64,000 nt of DNA from Thermococcus gammatolerans EJ3 (lineage in GTDB: Archaea > Methanobacteriota_B > Thermococci > Thermococcales > Thermococcaceae). The stretch lies in contig NC_012804.1 in assembly GCF_000022365.1 (NCBI RefSeq), positions 434,001 to 498,000 of the forward strand. Reading direction: 5' to 3'. Numbering within the stretch: position 1 is the stretch's first letter; each line of letters opens with the position of its first letter. Of this stretch, positions 26,531 through 34,631 are shown one piece after another. Both the position numbers and the translations under genes were made by a program. The notes below the pieces were generated by a model that saw only the letters and a list, made by a program, of their open reading frames with translations, made no database searches and had not been told where the DNA came from.

Positions 26531-26911
26531 ATGGATAGGGAGTTTGTGTTTCCGGAGGGGGTTTCTCCCATCGGCCCCTACAGTCCGGGCGTCATTGCCT
26601 CGGGCAGACTGCTCTTTGTGTCCGGGCAGATTCCCCTCGATCCCGAGACGGGTGAGCTGGTCAGGGGAACTTTTAGGGACATGGCCAGGAGGGCCATTGA
26701 AAACCTCCTTTCCGTTGTCGAAGCCGCTGGGGGAAGCGTTGAGAACGTGGTTAAGGTGACGGTTTATCTCAGGGACATAAGCAAATACGAGGAGTTCAAC
26801 GAGGTTTACTCCGAGTTCTTTGCCAGCTCAAAACCTGCTAGAGCAGTCGTTGAGGTCTCTAACCTGCCGAAGGGTGTTGATGTGGAGATCGAGGCGATAG
26901 CTGTGCTCTGA
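26531..26911 (+). CDS. RidA family reactive-imine deaminase
   Basis: A 126-residue RidA/YjgF protein. It has the family phrases PIGPYSPGV, LFVSGQIPLDPETGEL, VVKVTVYLRD and FFASSKPARAVVEV (Arg binding the carboxylate) ending with VDVEIEAIAVL. RidA hydrolyses 2-aminoacrylate-type enamine/imine by-products of amino acid enzymes. ATG 26531 gives the usual family length and has GAGGTG upstream; an in-frame ATG at 26468 overlapping the DUF2666 stop would add an unconserved 21-residue extension. Confidence 0.92.
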   Translation: MDREFVFPEGVSPIGPYSPGVIASGRLLFVSGQIPLDPETGELVRGTFRDMARRAIENLLSVVEAAGGSVENVVKVTVYLRDISKYEEFNEVYSEFFASSKPARAVVEVSNLPKGVDVEIEAIAVL

Positions 26912-26935
26912 TTTCAATTTTTTGGAGGGCGAAAC

Positions 26936-27310
26936 TTGGTTGAGAAAGTTAGGATAAGGGAGGAACTTCTTAAATACCTCCTAGAACTCGCGAGGAGCTT
27001 TTACCCGAACGAGTTCGCGGGGTTTCTCAGGGAGAAGGATGGAATATTCGAAGAAGTCCTCATAGCTCCAGCCGGTCACTTTGGGAGGACGTCGGTATTT
27101 TTCAACGCTTGGATGCTCCCCTTGGATGAGAGCGTTAGGGGAACCGTCCATTCCCATCCGGATTCTGTATGCCTGCCCTCCCGGCAGGATCTCTGGTTCT
27201 TCTCGAAGTTCGGTGGCGTTCATCTAATCCTCTGCTATCCCTTCACTCCCTCGGACGTCAAGGCGTTTCTGAGCTCGGGAGAGACCGTGGAGATCGAGAT
27301 AGTCCCCTGA
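26936..27310 (+). CDS. JAMM/MPN metalloprotease
   Basis: A 124-residue JAMM protein. The zinc-site consensus E...HxH-x10-D is complete: Glu in NEFAGFL, then GTVHSHPDSVCLPSRQD. It resembles Pyrococcus JAMM1, which removes SAMP/ubiquitin-like modifiers from proteins, so a desampylase role is likely. The start is TTG 26936, six bases after GGAGGG. It follows ridA by 24 bases and is probably in the same transcript. Confidence 0.88.
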   Translation: MVEKVRIREELLKYLLELARSFYPNEFAGFLREKDGIFEEVLIAPAGHFGRTSVFFNAWMLPLDESVRGTVHSHPDSVCLPSRQDLWFFSKFGGVHLILCYPFTPSDVKAFLSSGETVEIEIVP

Positions 27311-27321
27311 CCCCGAAAACT

Positions 27322-27346
27322 ACTTAAACATTTTTGGTTATCCTAA
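27322..27346 (+). promoter_or_regulatory. Promoter and palindromic operator of the DtxR-type gene
   Basis: A TATA-like ACTTAAACA (27321-27329) is followed by TTTGGTTATCCTAA at 27333-27346, which has the twofold symmetric form TTnGGnTAnCCnAA. The site lies between TATA and the expected start of transcription, where a bound repressor would block polymerase. DtxR/MntR-family operators have this kind of GG-TA-CC symmetry. Confidence 0.6.
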
Positions 27347-27360
27347 CTCAGGTGAGGCCG

Positions 27361-27786
27361 TTGCAGGTTAGCAAGCGAGAGGAAGAGTACCTTGAGACCA
27401 TGTACCTCCTCTACAAGAGCAAGGGTATAATCCGTGTCAAGGACATCGCCAAGAGAATGAACGTCAAGCCTCCAAGCGTCATCGATGCCCTCAAAAAACT
27501 GAGTAGTAAGGGTCTGGTGGAGTACGAAAAGTATGACAGGATTCTCCTCACCGAGGAGGGCAGGAAAATAGCCGAAAGAACCTATGCCAAGCACAGGTTT
27601 CTAACTGAGTTCTTTGTGGAGATTCTTGGAATTCCGCCCGAGATAGCGGAGGAGGACGCCTGCCAGTTTGAGCACTACGTTCACGAGGAGACGGTGAGGA
27701 GGATGAAAGAGTTCGCCAAGTTCATACGCGAGCAGTGTCCGTACGCAATAAAGCAGTTCGTCAAGGAGAAGCTAGAGGAAGGTTGA
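27361..27786 (+). CDS. DtxR/MntR family metal-dependent regulator
   Basis: A 141-residue regulator. The N-terminal winged helix begins VSKREEEYLETMYLLY and contains the recognition segment VKDIAKRMNVKPPSVIDALKKL; the dimerisation/metal domain has the conserved His/Glu/Cys cluster in EEDACQFEHYVHEETVRRM. It lacks the C-terminal SH3 domain, as in MntR-like members. It would sense Fe2+ or Mn2+. TTG 27361 is chosen as start (GGTGAGG upstream; matches the family N-terminus). A symmetric operator at 27333-27346 suggests autoregulation. Confidence 0.87.
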   Translation: MQVSKREEEYLETMYLLYKSKGIIRVKDIAKRMNVKPPSVIDALKKLSSKGLVEYEKYDRILLTEEGRKIAERTYAKHRFLTEFFVEILGIPPEIAEEDACQFEHYVHEETVRRMKEFAKFIREQCPYAIKQFVKEKLEEG

Positions 27787-27833
27787 TCCCCAGTACGGCT
27801 CTCTTCTTCAAGGGGATAAAAACAAAGGGGGCG

Positions 27834-29162
27834 TCAAAAGGCTCCGCCCAGGTACGCGAAGTACAGCAAGAAGACGACCGATAGGATGTACATGAGTGGG
27901 TGAACTTCTTTCCAGCGACCGCTGAAGACCTTTATCAGAGTATAGCTTATGAAGCCCATCCCTATGCCGTTCGCTATGGAATACGTGTAGGGTATCGTTA
28001 TGAGCACGAGGAAGGCTGGAATGGCCTCCGTAGGATCCGAGAAGTCTACTTCCTTTATGGCGCTGAGCATGTAGTAGCCGACTATCACCAGGGCGGGGGC
28101 CGTTGCGAATGTTGGTATTGCCCCGGCAAGGGGGGCTATGAAGAGACCTATCGCGAGGAAGAGAAGCCCCGTTACCACTGCAGTCATTCCCGTCCTTCCC
28201 CCTTCCTCTATACCTGCGGCGCTTTCTATGTAGGTTGTGACCGTCGAGGTTCCGAGAACCGCCCCGAAGGTTGTTCCTATCGCGTCGGTGAGGAGAACCT
28301 TTTCAGCGTCAGGAACTTTGCCCTCCTTCGTAAGGAAACCCGCTTTGGCGCTCAGCCCTGTTACCGTTCCTAGGGTGTCGAAGAAGTCCACCATGAAGAA
28401 CGCGAAGACGACTCCCAAGGCACCTACGTTTATCAGGCCCTGAAGATCCATCTTCATGAAGGTGTAGCTTATATCTGGGGTTGAGAAGATGTGCGCGGGC
28501 CAGTTTGCAGCCCCCGTAATCCAGCCCACCACGCTGGTCGTCAGTATGGAGACAAGCAAGGCCCCCTTAACGCGAAGGGCTATTAGTATTCCGGCTAGAA
28601 AGAGACCGAAGAAAAAGAGTAGGCCCTCCTTGGTCGTCAGAGCCGAGGCGTTTAGGCCTGTGAAGAGCAAGACACCATTGTCAGTGGCTGCGGTCAACAG
28701 GCCCATATCGTTTAGTCCTATGAACGTCAGGAATAGTCCAATTCCAGCTCCAACCGCGTATTTCTGACTCAGCGGAATGGCGTGTATGATCGCACTCCTG
28801 ACCTTTGTCACGCTCAGGATTATGAAGATTACACCCTCGACGAAGACAGCCGCAAGGGCGACCTTCCAGCCGTATTTTGGGGCGACCGTGTAGGCGAAGT
28901 ATGCGTTGAGTCCCATCCCCGGAGCGAGGGCAAAGGGCTTTTTGGCGTAGAAACCCATTATAATGGTTGTAATGCCGGCAGCAAGGGCCGTCACGGCGAC
29001 GAGGGAATTGAATGCCTCCGATCCCATTGCCACACTGAGGATCTTGGGGTTAACGAAGAGTATGTATGCCATCGTCATGAACGTTGTGATCCCCGCGAGC
29101 ACTTCCGTCTTCATGTTCGTTCCGTACCGGTCGAATTCAAAATACCTCTCAAGGGCCTTCAT
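27834..29162 (-). CDS. NCS2 / AzgA-type purine permease
   Basis: A 442-residue transporter with about 12-14 membrane helices of the NCS2 nucleobase:cation symporter family, AzgA branch (NPKILSVAMG, the helix APGMGLNAYFAYTV and the segment DFFDTLGTVTGLSAKAGF). Likely substrates are adenine, guanine or hypoxanthine. GGGGGTGA precedes ATG 29162. It has a strong promoter copy at 29299-29313 that would give a long leader, plus a nearer TATA-like site. Confidence 0.9.
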   Translation of the reverse strand: MKALERYFEFDRYGTNMKTEVLAGITTFMTMAYILFVNPKILSVAMGSEAFNSLVAVTALAAGITTIIMGFYAKKPFALAPGMGLNAYFAYTVAPKYGWKVALAAVFVEGVIFIILSVTKVRSAIIHAIPLSQKYAVGAGIGLFLTFIGLNDMGLLTAATDNGVLLFTGLNASALTTKEGLLFFFGLFLAGILIALRVKGALLVSILTTSVVGWITGAANWPAHIFSTPDISYTFMKMDLQGLINVGALGVVFAFFMVDFFDTLGTVTGLSAKAGFLTKEGKVPDAEKVLLTDAIGTTFGAVLGTSTVTTYIESAAGIEEGGRTGMTAVVTGLLFLAIGLFIAPLAGAIPTFATAPALVIVGYYMLSAIKEVDFSDPTEAIPAFLVLITIPYTYSIANGIGMGFISYTLIKVFSGRWKEVHPLMYILSVVFLLYFAYLGGAF

Positions 29163-29168
29163 TTGATC

Positions 29169-29253
29169 ACCCCCTATTGACTAGTTATTGCTAAAAAGTG
29201 CCTTTTTAAAACATTTTCTTGACATTTTTTTGTTTAATAGATTAATCGGGGGT
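29169..29253 (-). promoter_or_regulatory. Permease leader with possible Shine-Dalgarno pairing
   Basis: If transcription starts from the promoter at 29299-29313, the leader is about 110 bases. Near its beginning is ACCCCC (29253-29248), exactly complementary to the ribosome binding site GGGGGT (29174-29169), so the two could pair and hide the site. A second TATA-like TTTTAAAA (about 29207-29200) would skip the pairing element. Regulatory meaning is inferred only. Confidence 0.3.
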
Positions 29254-29295
29254 TTCTGGAAAAGAGGAATTTGAATTTAACTTCTAGATCACTCC

Positions 29296-29313
29296 CAAAT
29301 AAAAGCCTTTCGG
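29296..29313 (-). promoter_or_regulatory. BRE/TATA promoter facing the permease gene
   Basis: Minus-strand CCGAAAGGCTTTTATTTG repeats, over 15 bases, the promoter core of the HMG-CoA synthase operon. It lies back to back with the plus-strand promoter of gar1, so the two BREs form the inverted repeat TTTCGG-N6-CCGAAA at 29308-29325. Confidence 0.55.
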
Positions 29314-29319
29314 AAGTGA

Positions 29320-29336
29320 CCGAAAAGCTTATAAAT
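29320..29336 (+). promoter_or_regulatory. Promoter of the gar1-tfb operon
   Basis: CCGAAAAGCTTATAAAT is a strong archaeal BRE plus TATA; transcription should begin near 29360, leaving a short leader with the GGGTGGGG ribosome site. A second similar element, CGAAAAGTTTAAAAG, follows at 29345-29359 but would start transcription almost at the ribosome site. Confidence 0.65.
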
Positions 29337-29383
29337 GATTTGAGCGAAAAGTTTAAAAGGATATGGCCTTTTGGGGTGGGGCT

Positions 29384-29683
29384 ATGAAGCGGCTCGGGAG
29401 AGTTTCTCACTATGCAAAGCAGGGGTTTCTGATAATCAGGACGAACTGGGTACCCAGTTTGAACGATCGTGTCGTTGACAAAGATCTCACCTTTGTTGGT
29501 ATCATCAAGGATGTTTTTGGTCCCGTGAAGGCACCTTTTGTTGCAGTAAAACCCAGAGTAAAGAAGCCCGAAAGCTACGTGGGCTCTGTTCTGTACGTTG
29601 ATAATCGAAACAGGAAAAAAGGAAAGGAAACTCGGCCCAAAAAGAGGCGTTCGAGACGCCCCACCCCCAAGAGAAGGGGGTGA
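29384..29683 (+). CDS. gar1: H/ACA RNP protein Gar1
   Basis: A 99-residue Gar1 homologue: a small beta-barrel domain (LGRVSHYAKQGFLIIR, DKDLTFVGIIKDVFGPVKAPFVAV) and a basic tail rich in Arg/Lys/Pro. Gar1 helps the H/ACA guide RNP (with Cbf5, Nop10, L7Ae) to load and release substrates for pseudouridylation. ATG 29384 is chosen because GGGGTGGGG precedes it. It lies 6 bases before tfb, a gene order well conserved in Thermococcales. Confidence 0.93.
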   Translation: MKRLGRVSHYAKQGFLIIRTNWVPSLNDRVVDKDLTFVGIIKDVFGPVKAPFVAVKPRVKKPESYVGSVLYVDNRNRKKGKETRPKKRRSRRPTPKRRG

Positions 29684-29689
29684 GAACCT

Positions 29690-30601
29690 TTGGCCGATAA
29701 GAGGGTGTGTCCGGTTTGTGGTTCAACGGAGTTTTTCTTTGACAGAACGCGGGGAGAGCTCGTCTGCCGGGTCTGCGGTTATGTGCTTGAGGAGAACGTC
29801 GTTGATGAAGGGCCGGAGTGGAGGGCCTTCGATCCCGACCAGAGGGCGAGGCGCGCGAGAACTGGTGCGCCTATGACACTTATGATACACGATAAGGGCC
29901 TCTCGACCGATATAGACTGGCGCGACAAGGATATTCATGGCAATCAAATAACTGGCATGTACAGGAGCAAGCTCAGAAGGCTCCGCATGTGGCAGCGGAG
30001 GATGCGCATAAACGACGCCGCCGAGAGGAACTTGGCGTTCGCGCTGAGCGAGCTCGACAGAATGGCGGCCCAGATGAGGCTCCCAAGGCGCGTGAAGGAA
30101 GCTGCCGCTGCCCTTTACCGCAAGGCCGTTATGAAGAAGCTCATCCGCGGACGGTCAATTGAGGGCATGGTTTCAGCTGCTCTGTACGCGGCCTGCAGGA
30201 TGGAGGGCATTCCCAGAACCCTTGATGAGATAGCCAGGGTTTCGAAGGTCACGAAGAAGGAAATCGGAAGGAGTTATCGCTTTATGGCCAGGGGTCTGGG
30301 CCTGAACCTCCGCCCGACGAGCCCGATCGATTACGTCGATAGGTTTGGTGATGCCCTCGGTGTGAGCTCCAAGACCAAGCAGCGTGCCAAGGAGATCCTC
30401 CAGGAGGCAATAAAGAGGGGCATTACCAGTGGTAAGGGCCCGACGGGGCTCGCGGCGGCTGCTCTGTACGTTGCCTCTCTCCTCGAGGGAGAGAAGAAAA
30501 CCCAGCGTGAGGTTGCGGAGGTTGCCCACGTCACCGAGGTCACCGTGAGAAATCGCTATAAGGAACTCGTCGAGAAGCTCAACATCAAGGTTCCGATGTG
30601 A
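29690..30601 (+). CDS. tfb: Transcription initiation factor B (TFB/TFIIB)
   Basis: A 303-residue TFB. N-terminal zinc ribbon ([20 protein letters not shown]), B-finger/linker ([19 protein letters not shown]), and two cyclin folds with repeated phrases ([34 protein letters not shown]) and a C-terminal HTH ([16 protein letters not shown]) that reads the BRE. It works with TBP to place RNA polymerase. The start is TTG 29690, behind GGGGGTGAG. Co-transcribed with gar1 and the phosphodiesterase gene that follows. Confidence 0.96.
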   Translation: MADKRVCPVCGSTEFFFDRTRGELVCRVCGYVLEENVVDEGPEWRAFDPDQRARRARTGAPMTLMIHDKGLSTDIDWRDKDIHGNQITGMYRSKLRRLRMWQRRMRINDAAERNLAFALSELDRMAAQMRLPRRVKEAAAALYRKAVMKKLIRGRSIEGMVSAALYAACRMEGIPRTLDEIARVSKVTKKEIGRSYRFMARGLGLNLRPTSPIDYVDRFGDALGVSSKTKQRAKEILQEAIKRGITSGKGPTGLAAAALYVASLLEGEKKTQREVAEVAHVTEVTVRNRYKELVEKLNIKVPM

Positions 30602-30612
30602 GGTGTTTCTTT

Positions 30613-31104
30613 TTGAGGGTTGCCGTTCTCAGCGATACCCACGTTGGGGACAAAGCGAGGGCCCTCCCTCCCGTTCTTATTGAGAAAATGCGCAACGCCG
30701 AACCCGAACTTATCCTCCACGCGGGGGACGTGACAGATCCGTCCGTTCTGGAGACGCTTGAGGAAATCGCCCCTGTCGTCGCCGTTAGGGGAAACGTCGA
30801 TTATCTACGCCTTCCGGAGGAAGAAACTGTTGAGATAGATCGGATAAGGATAGGCCTGATACACGGACACCAGCTTCTCTCACTTAACGCACAGTTTTTG
30901 ACATTGAAGGCCCTTGATATGGGGGTTGACCTGCTTGTGTTCGGCCACACACATCGCTTTTACTTTGACACCTTCAGCCTCTATGGGAGAAAGGTCTACC
31001 TGTTAAACCCCGGCTCCCCCACGTTTCCCCGGTGGGATAATGCGGGATTTGTTCTTCTGAGAACTGGTGAAGAGATCTTGGTTAAAAGGATAAAGCTCTG
31101 GTAA
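30613..31104 (+). CDS. YfcE/MJ0936 family metallophosphoesterase
   Basis: A 163-residue calcineurin-like phosphoesterase. Metal-binding motifs are AVLSDTHVGD, LHAGDVTD, AVRGNVD, IHGHQ and FGHTHRF, with NPGSPTFPR near the end. MJ0936 and YfcE hydrolyse model phosphodiesters; the natural substrate is unknown. TTG 30613 follows GAGGTG and begins at the conserved strand; GTG 30598, overlapping the tfb stop, is the alternative. Third gene of the gar1-tfb operon. Confidence 0.9.
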   Translation: MRVAVLSDTHVGDKARALPPVLIEKMRNAEPELILHAGDVTDPSVLETLEEIAPVVAVRGNVDYLRLPEEETVEIDRIRIGLIHGHQLLSLNAQFLTLKALDMGVDLLVFGHTHRFYFDTFSLYGRKVYLLNPGSPTFPRWDNAGFVLLRTGEEILVKRIKLW

Positions 31105-31124
31105 AAGAGAACAGGAAAGGGGCA

Positions 31125-31328
31125 TCAGCTCCTGATGGCGAGCTTGATGTCCTCGGCCTTGACGGTCTTCCTGCCGGCGTGGTGGGCAAGCTCGACGGCC
31201 TTCTTGGCGATCTCAATGGCCTTCTCTTCAAGGTGCTCGGCGAGAACCTTGGCGGCTTCCTCACTGACGCGGGCAGCACCGGCCTTCCTTATAAGCCTGT
31301 CAACCGGGGCAATTGGCAACTCGGCCAT
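31125..31328 (-). CDS. Archaeal histone
   Basis: A 67-residue histone fold without tails: [36 protein letters not shown] and [14 protein letters not shown]. Dimers polymerise and wrap DNA. ATG 31328 is used (GGAGGTG upstream), giving the canonical N-terminus MAELPIAP; an upstream in-frame start would add six residues and lose the ribosome site. Its promoter (TTTATATAG) is among the best in the window, fitting high expression. Confidence 0.97.
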   Translation of the reverse strand: MAELPIAPVDRLIRKAGAARVSEEAAKVLAEHLEEKAIEIAKKAVELAHHAGRKTVKAEDIKLAIRS

Positions 31329-31389
31329 TTCATACACCTCCATCAAGTTGTATAGGAGTCTTTTGCACTTTATTTTAGGCCTAACGCCC

Positions 31390-31405
31390 TATATAAAGTT
31401 TTCGG
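31390..31405 (-). promoter_or_regulatory. Histone gene promoter
   Basis: Minus-strand CCGAAAACTTTATATAG region: BRE CGAAAAC next to the TATA TTTATATA. The predicted start of transcription is near 31367, leaving about 40 bases of leader. Confidence 0.7.
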
Positions 31406-31520
31406 GATCGGACGCGTAAGAACCCTTGAATCACTGGATAGATCGCTACATGTCATCGAGGTTAATATAGAGAAAACCATATGCTTAAATTGTTAAAATG
31501 GGAAAACATAAACTTCTGGT

Positions 31521-31703
31521 TCAGCTACCGCGCACATTGCTCCACTCTTTCTGCAGGTACTCGGAAAGGGTCTTTGAGGACTCGTTGATGGTTTTGCCTG
31601 CCCGTTCTGCAGCCTCTCTAACGTACTTGACAACTATTGCGACCATCATCAGGGCCACCGCGATCATCAGGAGGTACTCAACGGCCGCCTGGGCCCGCTT
31701 CAT
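31521..31703 (-). CDS. Class III signal peptide (type IV pilin-like) protein, 60 residues
   Basis: A 60-residue peptide opening MKRAQAAVEYLLM. This is the class III signal sequence: short basic leader (KRA), cleavage before Q, then the hydrophobic helix EYLLMIAVALMMVAIVV that packs in pilus or archaellum cores. The rest is an amphipathic charged helix with no globular domain. It would be processed by the prepilin peptidase and may be a minor pilin or membrane peptide. GGGGTGAG precedes ATG 31703. It stands alone, divergent from the HARP gene. Confidence 0.82.
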   Translation of the reverse strand: MKRAQAAVEYLLMIAVALMMVAIVVKYVREAAERAGKTINESSKTLSEYLQKEWSNVRGS

Positions 31704-31801
31704 GCTCTCACCCCTTAATAAGTTTGGTAAACCTTCTATTAAACCCTTTGGTTACCCACAACGGTTTTTAATATGAATTGCGTACCAGATTGGGGGTAAT
31801 C

Positions 31802-32401
31802 ATGAGGTTCGTTCTCGATACAAGCATTTTTGTCAACCCTGACATCAGATCCTCCTTCGGGGAGAACCCAACCGAGGCAGTTAGGTCCTTTCTCGAATAC
31901 GCCAAAGTCCTCTTCGGCAAGGTGGAGTTTTACATGCCTCCCGGAATATACCGGGAGGTCATGAACTTCGTGGACGAGGAGGATCTATCGCCTGAGCTCG
32001 AGCTCTACATCATAAAGAAGCCCCCGAACGTTCACGATATAAAGATTCCCGCCTTTGTGGTGTACGAACTAATAGACGACATCAGGAGGAGAATAGATAA
32101 AGGCCTTCGCGTTGCCGAAAAGGCCGTTAGGGAGAGCGTTATCGAGACCGATAACGTTGATAAGATCATCCAGAAACTCAGAAGAAACTACCGCAAGGCC
32201 CTTAGGGAGGGGATAGTTGACAGTAAGGAGGACTTTGAGTTGATCTTGCTGGCAAAAGAACTTGATGCGACCATAGTTTCGGCCGATGTTGGAATATTAA
32301 CCTGGGCCCAAAAGATGGGCATTAAGTGGATAGACGCCGCCAAGTTCAAGGAAGTTCTTGAGGAGCTCGTTGAGAAGGTCAGGGAAGAGAAAAATTTATA
32401 A
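31802..32401 (+). CDS. Protein-only RNase P homologue HARP (RNA ligase partner family)
   Basis: A 199-residue PIN-domain protein of the HARP/UPF0278 family, also called RNA ligase partner. Acidic PIN residues are in RFVLDTSIFVNPD, DSKEDFELILLAKEL and TIVSADVGILTWA; a helical insertion lies in the middle (about 85-140). Aquifex-type HARP removes 5' leaders from pre-tRNA; in archaea that have the RNA-based RNase P its role is unclear. ATG 31802 follows GGGGGT. The gene ends in the promoter of two tRNA genes, a suggestive placement. Confidence 0.88.
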   Translation: MRFVLDTSIFVNPDIRSSFGENPTEAVRSFLEYAKVLFGKVEFYMPPGIYREVMNFVDEEDLSPELELYIIKKPPNVHDIKIPAFVVYELIDDIRRRIDKGLRVAEKAVRESVIETDNVDKIIQKLRRNYRKALREGIVDSKEDFELILLAKELDATIVSADVGILTWAQKMGIKWIDAAKFKEVLEELVEKVREEKNL

Positions 32402-32403
32402 AT
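32393..32403 (+). promoter_or_regulatory. TATA element of the tRNA-Thr/tRNA-Pro pair
   Basis: AATTTATAAAT lies across the stop codon of the HARP gene (TAA 32399-32401), about 26 bases before the first base of tRNA-Thr, the right distance for transcription to begin at or just before the mature 5' end. Confidence 0.65.
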
Positions 32404-32427
32404 GCTCGGCTTCATCGTATCATCGAC

Positions 32428-32504
32428 GCCCCGGTGGCTCAGCCTGGTGGAGCGGCCGCTTGGTAAGCGGCAGGTCGCGGGTTCAAACCCCGCCCGGGGC
32501 TCCA
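32428..32504 (+). tRNA. tRNA-Thr (anticodon GGT)
   Basis: Acceptor arms GCCCCGG/CCGGGGC pair fully; D arm GCTC/GAGC; anticodon arm GCCGC-TTGGTAA-GCGGC with anticodon GGT; T arm GCGGG-TTCAAAC-CCCGC. Discriminator T and an encoded CCA (32502-32504). No intron. Ten bases separate it from tRNA-Pro, so they are probably one transcript. Confidence 0.95.
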
Positions 32505-32513
32505 GTTTCTTGG

Positions 32514-32591
<78 letters not shown>

Positions 32592-32684
32592 ATTCCCAAC
32601 CGTTGCATTCTTGGACGTTATATCCAAAACATTAATATATGCCTTCACCCTCTTCTCACTGGACAATTAATCCAGGTGATGGGG

Positions 32685-34571
32685 ATGAAAAAGGCAACGG
32701 TTTTTGTTATTGTCCTCCTCATGATGGGCTCTGTGATAGCTCTAGGCTGTATTGGGGGTTCGGGTACATCCTCCAGTTCCTCTAGCACCTCCACGACTTC
32801 AGCTTCTTCCAGTGCCACTCCGGCTACAAAGACTACCGCTACTTCAAGCACTACCACGACAGCTACTACAACTACTACAGCAGAGCACACCCAGACGGAA
32901 AGGGCATACTATCCGATAACCATCAAAGATTTCGCGAACAGAACGGTTACAATCGAGAAGGAGCCGAGGAGAGTGGTTACCATTGCACCCTCGCTCACGG
33001 AGGATCTCTACTACCTTGGCCTCTTTGACAGGGTCGTTGGGGTTACCCAGTTTGACGATTTTCCCCCCGGAGTCGCTAACGTAACCCGGATAGGTGGTTA
33101 TGGTAAGTACGCTAACCTTGAGCTTATAGCGAATCTTAGTCCGGATCTTATAATAGCGGACAGTTATTCCCTCTCGATCCTTGACCAGCTCGAGAAGATA
33201 GCCCCCGTTGTAATAGTCGATCCACACAGCATAAACGACATTCCGAAGGCACTGGATCTCTTGGGCAGGATCTTCAACGTTGAGGACAAGGCTAAGGAGG
33301 TCTCTTCCCAGTTCGAGGCCCAGCTCGAGGAGCTCAGCTCAGCGGTTTCTGGTTTTGAGAAGGTTAAAGTGTTCTATGTTGTCTGGGGTGATCCCTTGAC
33401 CACTGCGGGAGGCGATACCTTCATCAGCGACATAATAGCCCTTGCCGGTGGAATCAACATCTTCAACGACACGAGCGGATGGCCTGCTGTTAGCATGGAA
33501 CAGATCATAGCGAGGGATCCCGATGTTATAATCCTCACCCCCCACTGTGGCATGAAGCTGGACGATGCTTACCAGAAATTTGCTGCCGCCTCCGCTGCGA
33601 AGAGCGGACGGGTATACATGGTGGAGAACGAGAACGATCTCATCCATCCGAGCCCGAGGGTTGTCAGGGGACTTGAAATACTGGCGAAGCTCCTCCACCC
33701 TGAGGCTTTCAGGGAGAAGTACCCGATGACGATAACGGACTTCATGAACAGGACCGTTACTATACCGAAAGAGCCCCAGAGAATAGTCTCCCTCGCACCC
33801 AGCATAACGGAGACCCTCTTTTACATAGGGGCCGGTGATAAGCTAGTGGGCGTTACCAAGTGGGCCGACTGGCCGCCCGCCGTTGAGAACATCTCCAAGA
33901 TAGGTGGTTATGGTAAGTACGCTAACCTTGAGCTTATAGCGAATCTTAGTCCGGATCTTATAATAGCGGACAGTTATTCCCTCTCGATCCTTGACCAGCT
34001 CGAGAAGATAGCCCCCGTTGTAATAGTCGATCCAAAGGACATCAACGGAATTTACAGGCAGATCGACCTCCTCGGGAAGGTTACCAACAGGGAGGAGCAG
34101 GCAAAACTCGTGATAGGTGAGATGAAAGGGGAGATAGCCTACATCGAGTCCAAGGTCAGGGACCTCCCGCGTCCTGAGGTGTTCTTCATACTGAGCTACT
34201 ACAAGGGTTACTGGACCGCTGGTCGGGGCACATTCATGGACAGCGTGATAACGCTCGCCGGTGGGAGGAACATCTTCAACGACACAAAGGGCTGGGTCAA
34301 GGTCAGCGATGAGCAGATAATAGTGAGGGATCCTGATGTCATAGTGGTTCTCCCGACCGCCGGCGTAAACGCCACCGAGCTCTGCAACGGCCCGCTCTCT
34401 GTCACCACAGCCGTCAAGGAGGGCAGGGTCTACACTGCCACAGACTCCAACGTTTACCAGAGGCCCAGCCCGAGGATAGTCGTGGCCATAGAGGAGATGG
34501 CCGAGTTCCTCCATCCAGAGGCCTTTGGTGTGAGCTTTAACTCGACGGCCTGTGCGGTCTCTACCTCTTGA
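32685..34571 (+). CDS. Two-domain metal/cobalamin-type ABC substrate-binding lipoprotein
   Basis: A 628-residue secreted protein. A lipobox (ALGCIGG) follows the signal helix, then a Ser/Thr-rich linker of about 55 residues, then two homologous BtuF/FepB-like domains: one begins PITIKDFANRTVTIEKEP, the other PMTITDFMNRTVTIPKEP (offset 270 codons). Such single domains bind haem, siderophore or cobalamin for ABC import; two in one chain is unusual. An exact 136-bp segment is shared by both halves. No permease or ATPase gene is adjacent. ATG 32685 follows GGTGATG; a TATA-like TTAATATA is near 32633. Confidence 0.88.
   Translation: MKKATVFVIVLLMMGSVIALGCIGGSGTSSSSSSTSTTSASSSATPATKTTATSSTTTTATTTTTAEHTQTERAYYPITIKDFANRTVTIEKEPRRVVTIAPSLTEDLYYLGLFDRVVGVTQFDDFPPGVANVTRIGGYGKYANLELIANLSPDLIIADSYSLSILDQLEKIAPVVIVDPHSINDIPKALDLLGRIFNVEDKAKEVSSQFEAQLEELSSAVSGFEKVKVFYVVWGDPLTTAGGDTFISDIIALAGGINIFNDTSGWPAVSMEQIIARDPDVIILTPHCGMKLDDAYQKFAAASAAKSGRVYMVENENDLIHPSPRVVRGLEILAKLLHPEAFREKYPMTITDFMNRTVTIPKEPQRIVSLAPSITETLFYIGAGDKLVGVTKWADWPPAVENISKIGGYGKYANLELIANLSPDLIIADSYSLSILDQLEKIAPVVIVDPKDINGIYRQIDLLGKVTNREEQAKLVIGEMKGEIAYIESKVRDLPRPEVFFILSYYKGYWTAGRGTFMDSVITLAGGRNIFNDTKGWVKVSDEQIIVRDPDVIVVLPTAGVNATELCNGPLSVTTAVKEGRVYTATDSNVYQRPSPRIVVAIEEMAEFLHPEAFGVSFNSTACAVSTS
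33089..33224 (+). repeat. Internal exact repeat, copy 1 (136 bp)
   Basis: Base-for-base identical to 33899-34034, in the same frame. It encodes IGGYGKYANLELIANLSPDL and the following 25 residues of the first binding domain. Flanking sequence of the two domains has diverged strongly, so the identity points to recent gene conversion. Confidence 0.95.
33899..34034 (+). repeat. Internal exact repeat, copy 2 (136 bp)
   Basis: Second copy of the segment at 33089-33224, lying 810 bases (270 codons) downstream in the second binding domain. Confidence 0.95.
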
Positions 34572-34631
34572 CCTCTTCTTTTTTCCGGAATATATTTAAC
34601 CTCCCCAACTCTATAGCTTCCGGGATGAGGT

